Part shown: positions 34,006 through 41,042 of the stretch, piece after piece
Layout: each line of letters opens with the position of its first letter
Numbering within the stretch: the first letter of the stretch is position 1
Origin: Paenibacillus methanolicus
GTDB taxonomy: Bacteria > Bacillota > Bacilli > Paenibacillales > Paenibacillaceae
NCBI RefSeq assembly: GCF_008124765.1
Contig: NZ_VNHS01000020.1
Coordinates: 1-64,000 of the forward strand
DNA: 64,000 bases
Reading direction: 5' to 3'
Program-made: the position numbers and the translations under genes
The notes under the pieces: generated by a model
The model's input: only the letters and a program-made list of their open reading frames with translations
Databases searched by the model: none
Told to the model about the DNA's origin: nothing

Positions 34006-35118
34006 ATGAACGCGCCACGCGATTACGGGTCGGAATTGGATCAGCTTCACCGGCAAGTCGCCGAGCTTGCCCAAGCATTGCGGCGGATGGTTCCGCCTAC
34101 TATGGAGGAAATGCAAGGCCAACCCGCCGGTACGATGCCGATCGGCCTCGAATTCGGCACGAATGGCGCAGGGGGCATCGCCTATGCGGGACGCTATGAG
34201 GGGCTGGAGCCGCCGCTGCGCTGGGAGACGCAGGAGCAGAGCGCCGAGCAGTTGCTCGGCATCGACGGCGAGAAAGCGGCCAAGGTACTGGGAGCGATCG
34301 GGCATAAGCAGCGGCTGGACATTCTGCTATCGGCGCTTCGAGGTCCCATTGCGGGAGGCGAGCTGCTCGAGAGGCTGGGCATGGGGACGACGGGTCAGCT
34401 CTATCACCATATCAAACCGCTCGTCGGCGCCAATCTGCTCCAGCAGGAGGAACGAGGCGGCCGTTATTCGGTGCCGTCCAACCGCGTTCTCCCGCTGCTG
34501 CTGCTGCTTGCCGCGGCGAACGAGCTGCTCGATTCGAGCGATTATTTGACCGTCTTCGAGACCAGAAGCAGCATCGGCGATTATCTCGGCAGCCCGGATG
34601 ACAAATACGATCCGTTCCAGCTGCTGCGCGCCGTCGCGGACAACGCCATCTTGGAGCACCAAGCGGGCTATTGCACGCGGATCGGTATTTTCGTGCAGAA
34701 GGACGGCAGCCTGACGGTCTCCGACGACGGGCGCGGCATCCCGGTGCGGCCGCTGCCGAACACGGACCGCACAGCCGTGCAGGCGGTACTCACCGATATC
34801 GGACGCGCGGACGGCGCCGCGGTCATCGCTCCGGGCGGAGGCAAAGGCATCAACATCGCCGTCGTCAACGCCCTCTCCCGCAGTCTTTCGGTCGAGGTCA
34901 AGCGCGAAGGCCGCGTATTCTGTCAAGATTACCGGGAAGGCATCCCGCAGACCGGCGTGCGGACGGTCGGCGTCACGCAAGAGACCGGCACGAGCGTCAC
35001 GTTTCAGCCGGATCCGGAGCTGTTCCGCTCCGGCATCGATACGGCCGTTCTGCAGACCTATGCCGATGCGGCGTCAGCACTCTATCCGGGACTTTCGGTC
35101 ACGGTGGATATCGTTTGA
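34006..35118 (+). CDS. Winged-helix protein fused to a GyrB-like GHKL ATPase domain
   Basis: 370 residues. Residues 85-165 form an ArsR-like winged helix (VLGAIGHKQRLDILLSALRG, GTTGQLYHHIKPLVGANLL, then the wing EERGGRYSV). Residues 200-340 align with the N-terminal ATPase of GyrB/ParE: ADNAILEHQAGYC (Asn213 equals GyrB Asn46), SDDGRGIPV (GyrB Asp73 motif), GGGKGINIAVVNALS (lid, normally GGLHGVGxSVVNALS), VKREGRVFCQDYREGIP, and ETGTSVTFQPDPELF (Thr165 region). The catalytic Glu42 of GyrB is Ala209 here, so it may bind ATP without normal turnover. There is no transducer or TOPRIM domain. The start at 34006 has AAAGGGG upstream. A regulator that senses nucleotide is inferred. Confidence 0.85.
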   Translation: MNAPRDYGSELDQLHRQVAELAQALRRMVPPTMEEMQGQPAGTMPIGLEFGTNGAGGIAYAGRYEGLEPPLRWETQEQSAEQLLGIDGEKAAKVLGAIGHKQRLDILLSALRGPIAGGELLERLGMGTTGQLYHHIKPLVGANLLQQEERGGRYSVPSNRVLPLLLLLAAANELLDSSDYLTVFETRSSIGDYLGSPDDKYDPFQLLRAVADNAILEHQAGYCTRIGIFVQKDGSLTVSDDGRGIPVRPLPNTDRTAVQAVLTDIGRADGAAVIAPGGGKGINIAVVNALSRSLSVEVKREGRVFCQDYREGIPQTGVRTVGVTQETGTSVTFQPDPELFRSGIDTAVLQTYADAASALYPGLSVTVDIV

Positions 35119-35129
35119 TTTTGTACACC

Positions 35130-35240
35130 TGTGGATAGGCGGAGTTGTGGATACATTGGCGTAGATCGTGGCAAGTAACGCAGGGACGGGCATTTTGACC
35201 TGTGGAGAATGTGTATAACATTGTGGATAACTGTGGATAA
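35130..35240. promoter_or_regulatory. Cluster of six DnaA-box-like nonamers
   Basis: TGTGGATAA (reverse complement of TTATCCACA) occurs exactly at 35222-35230 and 35232-35240; TGTGTATAA, also within TTATNCACA, at 35210-35218; one-mismatch forms at 35130-35138, 35146-35154 and 35201-35209. All point the same way. They fill the gap between the GyrB-like gene and the small Cys-rich gene. Candidate DnaA-binding locus; no dnaA/dnaN genes are nearby, so it is not oriC by context. Confidence 0.6.
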
Positions 35241-35277
35241 GCCGGGGATATCCTTCACGCGGGCGGTGGCGCCCGCG

Positions 35278-35475
35278 TTATTTTTTCGACGATGCCGACG
35301 GCGGCTTCGGCTCGAAATTCATGCAGGCTTTCCCGGAGGACGACAGCACGGTCTGGCTCGGCAGCGCGCGCGTCTTGAAGCCGAATGCGCGGCAGCCCCG
35401 CGGGAAGGCCGGATCCCAGGTCACGTAATAATGGCGGCACTTCATACAATCGATTCTCGGTGGCGTCGCGTTCAT
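35278..35475 (-). CDS. Small Cys-containing conserved protein
   Basis: 65 residues. CMKCRHYYVTWDPAFPRGCRAFGFKTRALPSQTV, then SSGKACMNFEPK: four to five Cys in a C-x2-C...C...C layout that looks like a small metal-binding fold. The same short pattern occurs in many bacteria as a conserved hypothetical. The tail is Lys/Pro/Ser-rich. GAGGGA is upstream of the ATG. No function known. It is transcribed towards the DnaA-box cluster. Confidence 0.7.
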   Translation of the reverse strand: MNATPPRIDCMKCRHYYVTWDPAFPRGCRAFGFKTRALPSQTVLSSSGKACMNFEPKPPSASSKK

Positions 35476-35654
35476 ATCGATCCCTCTTCGTTTCAGATAG
35501 TCTTATTGTATATCGGCGGCGATTCCCGTACCAAACAGACCCATTCGCCAAAAAAATTCAGCCATCGCGTCACAAACGCGCCTCTCTCTTCCGTCTTGTG
35601 GGTAGAGCCGCAGTTATGCGGACCCGCCAAGGGCGATCACAAGGAGGAATTACG

Positions 35655-36086
35655 ATGACGAAACGACATGCGCTGCACACGGCCAGCTATAGCCAGATGA
35701 AGGACTTCCACGAACGGATTGAAGCCGAGACCAGCCTGGACAAAACGCTGATCGAGCTGATCAAAATCCGCGCTTCCCAGCTCAACGGCTGCGCTTTCTG
35801 CCTGGATATGCACGCGAAGGACGCGCGCGCCCTCGGCGAGACCGAACAGCGATTGTATACGTTGTCCGCATGGCGCGAGACGCCGTTCTTCACGCAGCGC
35901 GAACAGGCTGCGCTCGCATTGACGGAAGCCGTGACGCGCATCGGAGATCACCACATCCCTGAAGAGGTGTACGCGGAGGCGGCGCGCCACTTCGAGCCGG
36001 CGCAGCTGAGCGAAGTGCTCATGGCGATCATCGCGATCAACGCCTGGAACCGGATCGCGATTACGACGGGCATGACGCCGCGCTAA
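35655..36086 (+). CDS. AhpD-like carboxymuconolactone decarboxylase family protein
   Basis: 143 residues. The family core LIELIKIRASQLNGCAFCLDMHAKDARALGETEQRL carries the redox pair C-x2-C (CAFC) and the following His, as in AhpD-type alkylhydroperoxidases. RETPFFTQREQAALALTEAVT is the usual second half. The start at 35655 is set by AAGGAGG seven bases upstream; the frame is open much further but without a ribosome site. It probably acts in peroxide or organic-acid metabolism; exact substrate unknown. Confidence 0.9.
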   Translation: MTKRHALHTASYSQMKDFHERIEAETSLDKTLIELIKIRASQLNGCAFCLDMHAKDARALGETEQRLYTLSAWRETPFFTQREQAALALTEAVTRIGDHHIPEEVYAEAARHFEPAQLSEVLMAIIAINAWNRIAITTGMTPR

Positions 36087-36197
36087 GGCAGGCAAGGGCT
36101 CCGCGATGGCCGCGTCGTCCGTTATAAACATGTGGATAGGGCTGATTGGTTTGCGTACACGGTCGTCAGAGCGGGAATGCAGCATTCAGCCAGCAGC

Positions 36198-36240
36198 AAA
36201 AGACTCCGTCCTCGCTTTCATGGCGAGAACGGAGTCTTTC
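36198..36240. terminator. Bidirectional terminator between AhpD-like and CPBP genes
   Basis: AAAGACTCCGT (36199-36209) pairs with ACGGAGTCTTT (36229-36239), with inner CTCGC/GCGAG pairs; T-rich on both outgoing strands. Confidence 0.8.
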
Positions 36241-36245
36241 GTATT

Positions 36246-37040
36246 TCATATCCCGCGCGCATTCATGCCAGCCTCAGTTGGAAGAACCGTCGTCGTACCG
36301 GCATCATGATGCTTCCGGCCTTTCAGCCCGCCCATAATCCAGACGCAATGAACGGCGAGAATCGCCAGCACGAGGCTATCGAGCACGATCGATTCTCCTT
36401 CCTTGCCAAGGAATTGAATCAGGTTGTGGACGAAATGGAACAGAATAAGCGGCCATATGAGCCGATCTTTCACCATCAGCAGCGCCAGCGCCAGACCAAC
36501 GAGCAGCGAGTAGGCCAGCTGAAGGATCGTCTGCCCGATGCTTTGACCGGAGAGCAAATTAAGCATGTGCGTGATCGAGAACAGCACGCTGGAGGCGACG
36601 ACCGCGGTCACCGCGCCTTTGGGCAGCAGGATATTCAGAATCAGCCCCCGGTAGACCGTCTCCTCGACGAAAGCGACGAGCAGCGTGAAGAAGAGGAAGA
36701 ACGCGACCTTCGCGACGGTCAGCGACTCGAAGCCCTGGAAGCACAGCACGGCGCATACGAGCGCAAGCGGCGCATAATATCGCCATCCGCTCGAGGTCAT
36801 GCCGCGAAGAGAGCGAAATCCGTACCGCCCCCATTGGCGGCGTAAGCTCATATAAGCCATCAGCGCAAGCGCGATCGGGATAAAAGCGATCAGCACCGGC
36901 GACGTGTACGAAAGTTCCTTGATCGTCGCATAGGCGCCCGCGGCCGTCATCGCGATCAGAAGCAACAATTCAATCAGGATAACGGATAAGACCGGCCGGG
37001 AGGCAGATAACGAACGTTTACGCGTTGGTTGATTTGTCAT
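36246..37040 (-). CDS. CPBP-family intramembrane metalloprotease (CAAX/Abi)
   Basis: 264 residues with about eight membrane helices. Active-site motifs: EETVYRG (EExxxR), FSITHML (FxxxH) and HFVHNL (HxxxN/B-type) are all present, so the glutamyl protease core appears intact. Family members process prenylated or membrane proteins and are often tied to bacteriocin immunity. Its start lies 23 bases inside the 3' end of the PadR gene, so the two are co-translated; the PadR protein probably controls it. Confidence 0.9.
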   Translation of the reverse strand: MTNQPTRKRSLSASRPVLSVILIELLLLIAMTAAGAYATIKELSYTSPVLIAFIPIALALMAYMSLRRQWGRYGFRSLRGMTSSGWRYYAPLALVCAVLCFQGFESLTVAKVAFFLFFTLLVAFVEETVYRGLILNILLPKGAVTAVVASSVLFSITHMLNLLSGQSIGQTILQLAYSLLVGLALALLMVKDRLIWPLILFHFVHNLIQFLGKEGESIVLDSLVLAILAVHCVWIMGGLKGRKHHDAGTTTVLPTEAGMNARGI

Positions 37041-37563
37041 GGCGATTCATCCCCTCTTTAATTGAACGGATCCACTGCTGTTCCATTTCGAAATAATCGA
37101 TTCCGTACGAAAGCACCGACACCCGGTAATAGTAGTCCCGAGGATTCGGCAACGCCGCCAGCTCCTTCGACACGATGCCTTCCACGGCCGCCAGGCGTCC
37201 CCGCTCCACCGCCAGCTTCTGCTGGTACTCGGCGAGATTCGATTGGCGCGTCTCCTCGTCCAGATAATCGTAGAAGAAAATCTTGATCAAAAGTTCGCTG
37301 CGGGACATCTGAAGCGGCTCGGCGAGCCATGCCTTAAAGGCGGCTTCCCCCTCCGGAAGCATCGCATACAACTTCTTGTTCTTGCTGCTTGCCAGCTCTT
37401 CGACCGATAACCACCCTCGCTCCGCCATGCGCTTAAGCGCAGGATAGAGACTGCCGTAGCTGGCGCGGTAAAAGAGCCCTACCGAGCTGTCCATCGTCTT
37501 CTTGATGTCGTAACCGCTCAGTTTCCCTTCCATTAACAGCCCGAGAATCGCGTATTCCAGCAA
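37018..37563 (-). CDS. PadR-family transcriptional regulator
   Basis: About 181 residues. N-terminal PadR winged helix: LEYAILGLLMEGKLSGYDIKKTMDSSVGLFYRASYGSLYPALKRMAERGWL, then a Vir/AphA-like C-terminal dimerisation helix (YQQKLAVERGRLAAVEGIVSKEL). The TTG at 37563 is preferred, giving the family-typical LLEYAILGLL start with AAGGGG 8 bases upstream; a GTG 9 bases earlier touches that site. An AT-rich dyad lies just upstream. It overlaps the CPBP protease gene. Confidence 0.9.
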   Translation of the reverse strand: MLEYAILGLLMEGKLSGYDIKKTMDSSVGLFYRASYGSLYPALKRMAERGWLSVEELASSKNKKLYAMLPEGEAAFKAWLAEPLQMSRSELLIKIFFYDYLDEETRQSNLAEYQQKLAVERGRLAAVEGIVSKELAALPNPRDYYYRVSVLSYGIDYFEMEQQWIRSIKEGMNRHDKSTNA

Positions 37564-37579
37564 ATTGCCCACCCCTTAT

Positions 37580-37598
37580 ATATATCGATTCGATATAT
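37580..37598. promoter_or_regulatory. AT-rich dyad upstream of the PadR gene
   Basis: ATATATCG (37580-37587), 3-base spacer, CGATATAT (37591-37598), directly before the ribosome site. A candidate PadR autoregulatory operator. Confidence 0.6.
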
Positions 37599-37671
37599 CA
37601 GTTCGATGCATTTAATATGAATCAGGTCCCATCTTTTGTCAACCCATATTTTGTAACTTCATTCAACAGCA

Positions 37672-37704
37672 AACAGACAGCGGTTCGTCGGCCCGCTGCC
37701 TGTT
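37672..37704 (-). terminator. Terminator-like hairpin after the second sensor kinase
   Basis: On the reverse strand AACAGGCAGCGG and CCGCTGTCTGTTT (37693-37704 with 37672-37683) pair with one mismatch, then TTGCTG. The T-run is weak. Confidence 0.55.
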
Positions 37705-37719
37705 GGCGTGAAAACTATT

Positions 37720-39318
37720 CTATTGCCGCACGATCTGTCCCCTGGGGATAATCGGGACATACACGTCGACCACCGTACCTTCGCCGACCTTGCTCCGGAT
37801 CTCCAGACGTCCTTCGTGGGCGGCGATAATCTTGCGCACGATCATAAGCCCCAGGCCATTGCCCTCGGGCTTCGTCGTATGAAACGGCTTGCCGATGTCT
37901 CGCAGCACGTCTTCGCCCATGCCGTATCCGTTATCCGCGAAGCGGATGCGCTGATAGCCTTCCGCCACGTCCAGCCCGATGGCGATTTGTCCGCCGAACG
38001 GCAGCGCGTCCATCGCGTTGCGCAAAATGTTGAGGAACACCTGCTTGATCTGGTTGCGGTCGCACAGGATCGACGCGGACTCGGCCGCCTCCAAGCTGAC
38101 GGCGATGCCGTTCATGCTCGCCTGGATATCGAATATTCGCAAAATCTCGCTCAGGATCAAGTCGCACTCTTCTTCCTTGAACATGACCGCCTGCGGCTTG
38201 CCGAGGATCATGAACTCGCTGACGATCAGATTCATCCGCTCGAGCTCCGACATGATGAGGTCGTAGTGCGGCTGCTTCTCGGCACGGTTCCCGTACTGCA
38301 GAAGTCCCTTCACCGTGGTCAGCGGATTGCGCACCTCATGGGCGATGCCGACGGCCAGCTGTCCCGCAAAGACGAGCTTCTCCGTGTTGCGCAGCACTTC
38401 CTCCGTCTTCTTCAGCTCGGTAATATCCCGCAGGCTGCCCACGACCCGGTCTAGTCGGCATCCGCCCTCGTAGATCGGCACGACGTCCAGCATGTACGCG
38501 CGCGCCTCCTCCGGCGTCTGCAGCGTCATCTCCTTGCCGACGCACGACTCTCCGCTGCGGATGACGTCCGAGAAATAACCGCCCAGCTCCGGCACCTCGA
38601 GCACGCTCGCGCCCAGCGGCGCCTTCACGCCGGCCTCGTCGAGCAAGGCCGCCATATGCGAGTTGCGGTCGACGATCCGGCCTTCGGGATCGGTAATCAG
38701 CAGCCCGTAATACTGCGTATCGAGCAGCACCTGATTCAAAATCCGCAGCTGCATGTTCTGCCGGCGCAACCGAAGCTCGCGTTCGATCGAATCCGCGACC
38801 GTGGAGAGCATGGCGAGCATATGCCGGTGGGATTCCTCCAAGCTCGTCATGACCGTCAGCACGGCCAGCAGCCGCCCGTCTTCCTCCTCGAGTACGGGCA
38901 CCGAATAACAAGCCATCGCATGCAGCACCTCGTGAAAATGTTCCTTGCCCTTCATCTCCACGGGCCGCCGGGTCTCGGCGCAAGCGAGCGCCGTGCTCGG
39001 ACCGTTGTCCTCCGTAAACCGGCATCCTTCCCCGACGCCGAGCGTGCGCAGCATGCTCAAGATCGTCGGGTCGCCCATGACGCGCAGCGTATAGCCATTC
39101 TCGTCCTGCATCGCCACCATCATCGGATGGCCCGCGACCGAGGCCAGAAATTTATGAATGAATTCGGCGACCACGTCGATCACCTCTTGATACTCCGCAA
39201 TCTTCGCCGTGAGTTCCTCTCCTTGCAGGCGTTCCGAGAATTCCGGAACCCGGCTCGGGTCGCTGCCGCCGCGCAGCTGCCGGTCAAACATGCGTTGAAT
39301 GACGATTTCAGGCGTCAT
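37720..39318 (-). CDS. Cytoplasmic orphan histidine kinase (GAF-PAS-HisKA-HATPase)
   Basis: 532 residues, no membrane helix. Residues about 55-185 resemble the GAF domain of AcoR-type regulators (GCRFTEDNGPSTALACAETRRPVEMKGKEHF, then AVLTVMTSLEESHRHMLAML). A PAS domain follows (195-300: YYGLLITDPEGRIVDRNSHM). His327 in VGIAHEVRNPLTTVKG is the phospho-acceptor; N-box NILRNAMDAL, DNGYGM and GNGLGL complete the ATPase. The layout is like KinA/KinE-type phosphorelay kinases. No response regulator is adjacent. The start at 39318 has GGAGG 13 bases upstream, rather far, so the start is less sure than the product. Confidence 0.88.
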   Translation of the reverse strand: MTPEIVIQRMFDRQLRGGSDPSRVPEFSERLQGEELTAKIAEYQEVIDVVAEFIHKFLASVAGHPMMVAMQDENGYTLRVMGDPTILSMLRTLGVGEGCRFTEDNGPSTALACAETRRPVEMKGKEHFHEVLHAMACYSVPVLEEEDGRLLAVLTVMTSLEESHRHMLAMLSTVADSIERELRLRRQNMQLRILNQVLLDTQYYGLLITDPEGRIVDRNSHMAALLDEAGVKAPLGASVLEVPELGGYFSDVIRSGESCVGKEMTLQTPEEARAYMLDVVPIYEGGCRLDRVVGSLRDITELKKTEEVLRNTEKLVFAGQLAVGIAHEVRNPLTTVKGLLQYGNRAEKQPHYDLIMSELERMNLIVSEFMILGKPQAVMFKEEECDLILSEILRIFDIQASMNGIAVSLEAAESASILCDRNQIKQVFLNILRNAMDALPFGGQIAIGLDVAEGYQRIRFADNGYGMGEDVLRDIGKPFHTTKPEGNGLGLMIVRKIIAAHEGRLEIRSKVGEGTVVDVYVPIIPRGQIVRQ

Positions 39319-39437
39319 GGCAAATCGCAAACCTCCAATCGATCGGGAAAACGCGTTTCCCTCCCTATTGAAGTTCGCCTTCGTAGTCCTAATCTCCTGC
39401 CCTGCCAGGCCACGAGGGGGGATGCCAATAATAAGCA

Positions 39438-39460
39438 AGCCCGGACGAAGGGTCCGGGCT
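39438..39460 (-). terminator. Hairpin after the SRPBCC gene
   Basis: AGCCCGGAC (39438-39446) pairs with GTCCGGGCT (39452-39460). On the reverse strand it is followed by TGCTTATTATT, a weak T-run. Confidence 0.5.
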
Positions 39461-39493
39461 GCGAACGAAGCGATTGAAGAATCCGCGTCTAGA

Positions 39494-39949
39494 CTACCAG
39501 CCGAATTCGAGCGTTCTCCCCGACTCGGCCCATGTCTTCAGATTGCTGAGCATCATCCACCAGTGCGATTGCGCGTTCGCCAGCGAAGGATGCTCCTCCG
39601 GCGACCATTGATCGTTCACGAGCGTCAGTTTCGTACAGCCGCCTACCGTCTCCAGCGTGAAGGTCACGCGGGACTGCAGCTCCTCATGGTTCGGGTAATA
39701 GGACGGGCCCGGATGCTCGAGGTAGCTCAATTCCTCGTTCGGCTTGAACGACAGCAGTTTGCCGTATACATGTACCGTCCGATCCCCGTCGTTGCCGGGG
39801 CCGATGTATTGGAACGAAGCGCCTTCCTCGAAAGCCGACTCCAGCACGCAGCCGAAAAAGATGCTTTTCGTGCCCTCGGGCGACACGAGCGCATCCCACA
39901 CTTTCTCCTTCGGCGCGCCGATATAAAATTCGTACTTCAATACGTTCAT
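39494..39949 (-). CDS. SRPBCC/AHSA1-family protein
   Basis: 151 residues. The START-like fold signature is clear: FYIGAPKEKVWDALVSPEGTKSIFFGC at the N-terminus, GKLLSFKPNEELSYLEHP in the middle, VTFTLETVGGCTKLTLVNDQW and WWMMLSNLKTWAESG at the end, as in activator-of-Hsp90-like single-domain proteins. These bind small hydrophobic ligands, and the ligand is unknown. It is transcribed divergently from the AraC-family gene. Confidence 0.9.
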   Translation of the reverse strand: MNVLKYEFYIGAPKEKVWDALVSPEGTKSIFFGCVLESAFEEGASFQYIGPGNDGDRTVHVYGKLLSFKPNEELSYLEHPGPSYYPNHEELQSRVTFTLETVGGCTKLTLVNDQWSPEEHPSLANAQSHWWMMLSNLKTWAESGRTLEFGW

Positions 39950-40070
39950 CCTGCATCCTCCCAGTCTTGGCGAAATAGGGCTTGCCCGCCCATGCGGGTC
40001 TTGCTACGATGAGCATAACCGCATGCGGATGACAAGTATTGTAAAAACGCGACACGAAGGAGGTGCCTGC

Positions 40071-40877
40071 ATGTCACAAGCTTGGCCCGAACGCCCCACG
40101 CTGGGCGTCATTCACCACAAGCAAAGCCGGCAGAAATTCTCGCTGACCCGCCACGCGCCCGCGGAAGATATCGGATTCTTCGTGAAGCACTACTGGATTA
40201 TTCGCTGGGATCTCCGCGATTTGCCGCCTCATGAGCAGAGCGTCATCCCGAACCCGTGCGTGAACTTAGCGCTCGAGCAAGGGCAATCGGGTATTTTCGC
40301 CCCAACTACGTCCAAATCCTCCCATGTTATTCAAGGACAGGGCAGCGTGTTCGGCATCAAATTCAAGCCCGGCGGGTTCTATCCGTTCCTCGGGCTGCCG
40401 ATCTCCCGGATGCGCGGGGAACCGCTGGGCGTCGAGCAGGCGCTTGGCGTGGACGCGGCTGCGCTCGAAGCCGACATCCTGCCGCTATCGGACGATGCGG
40501 AGATGGTGCGCCGCGTCGAACGACTGCTGCGGCCGAGACTTCCCGCGCGCGACGAAACGGTGCTTTTTATGAATAAGATTATCGACGACATCGCCGCCGA
40601 TCGCGAGCTGACGCGCGTGGAGCAGGTCAGCGAACGGGCCGGCGTGAACGTCCGCAAATTGCAGCGACTGTTCGACCAATACGTCGGCGTCGGGCCGAAA
40701 TGGGTCATTCAACTGCACCGGCTGCAGAACGCGGCGGAAATTTTGGACCATGAGCCGAATCAGGACTGGGCGCTGCTCGCGCAGGAGCTCGGGTATTACG
40801 ACCAATCGCATTTCATCCGCGATTTTAAATCCATCCTCGGCGTGACGCCGGAGGAATATGTCAAGGGGAGAGGCTGA
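40071..40877 (+). CDS. AraC-family transcriptional regulator
   Basis: 268 residues. The N-terminal half (EDIGFFVKHYWIIRWDLRDLPPHEQSVIPNPCVNLALE, then GSVFGIKFKPGGFYPFLG) is the DUF6597-like sensor seen in a group of AraC regulators. The C-terminal double helix-turn-helix is present: VEQVSERAGVNVRKLQRLFDQYVGVGPKWVIQLHRLQNA and LAQELGYYDQSHFIRDFKSILGVTPEEY. AAGGAGGTG lies before the ATG at 40071. It is divergent from the SRPBCC gene, which it may regulate (inference from the arrangement). Confidence 0.92.
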   Translation: MSQAWPERPTLGVIHHKQSRQKFSLTRHAPAEDIGFFVKHYWIIRWDLRDLPPHEQSVIPNPCVNLALEQGQSGIFAPTTSKSSHVIQGQGSVFGIKFKPGGFYPFLGLPISRMRGEPLGVEQALGVDAAALEADILPLSDDAEMVRRVERLLRPRLPARDETVLFMNKIIDDIAADRELTRVEQVSERAGVNVRKLQRLFDQYVGVGPKWVIQLHRLQNAAEILDHEPNQDWALLAQELGYYDQSHFIRDFKSILGVTPEEYVKGRG

Positions 40878-40895
40878 AGCCTTTCCTTTTTTTGA

Positions 40896-40923
40896 TTGAA
40901 TACGACTCAAATTTGAGTATACC
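40896..40923 (+). promoter_or_regulatory. Promoter candidate of the third MFS gene
   Basis: TTGAAT (40896-40901), 16-base spacer, TATACC (40918-40923). The 14-base palindrome at 40905-40918 fills the spacer, the classic position for repression. Confidence 0.5.
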
Positions 40924-40950
40924 ACTTGATGGGACTATTCAAATTCGAGT
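40905..40950. promoter_or_regulatory. Pair of related operators before the third MFS gene
   Basis: ACTCAAATTTGAGT (40905-40918) is a perfect palindrome; ATTCAAATTCGAGT (40937-40950) is a three-mismatch copy 32 bases away, three helical turns. Both lie upstream of the MFS-PadR operon, a likely binding site pair for the PadR protein before its gene was frameshifted. Confidence 0.7.
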
Positions 40951-41042
40951 AGTTCAAGTAGTTCAGAAGGAACGACACGGCGAATCGCGGTTCAATCCGG
41001 AGAATGTTCGGATTTTTCGCAATCAAGAAAGGTGGCTTCTCT

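Noticed and set aside
35130..35240. Chromosomal origin of replication
   Set aside because: DnaA-box-like sites are present, but there is no dnaA, dnaN, recF or rpmH and no clear AT-rich unwinding region.
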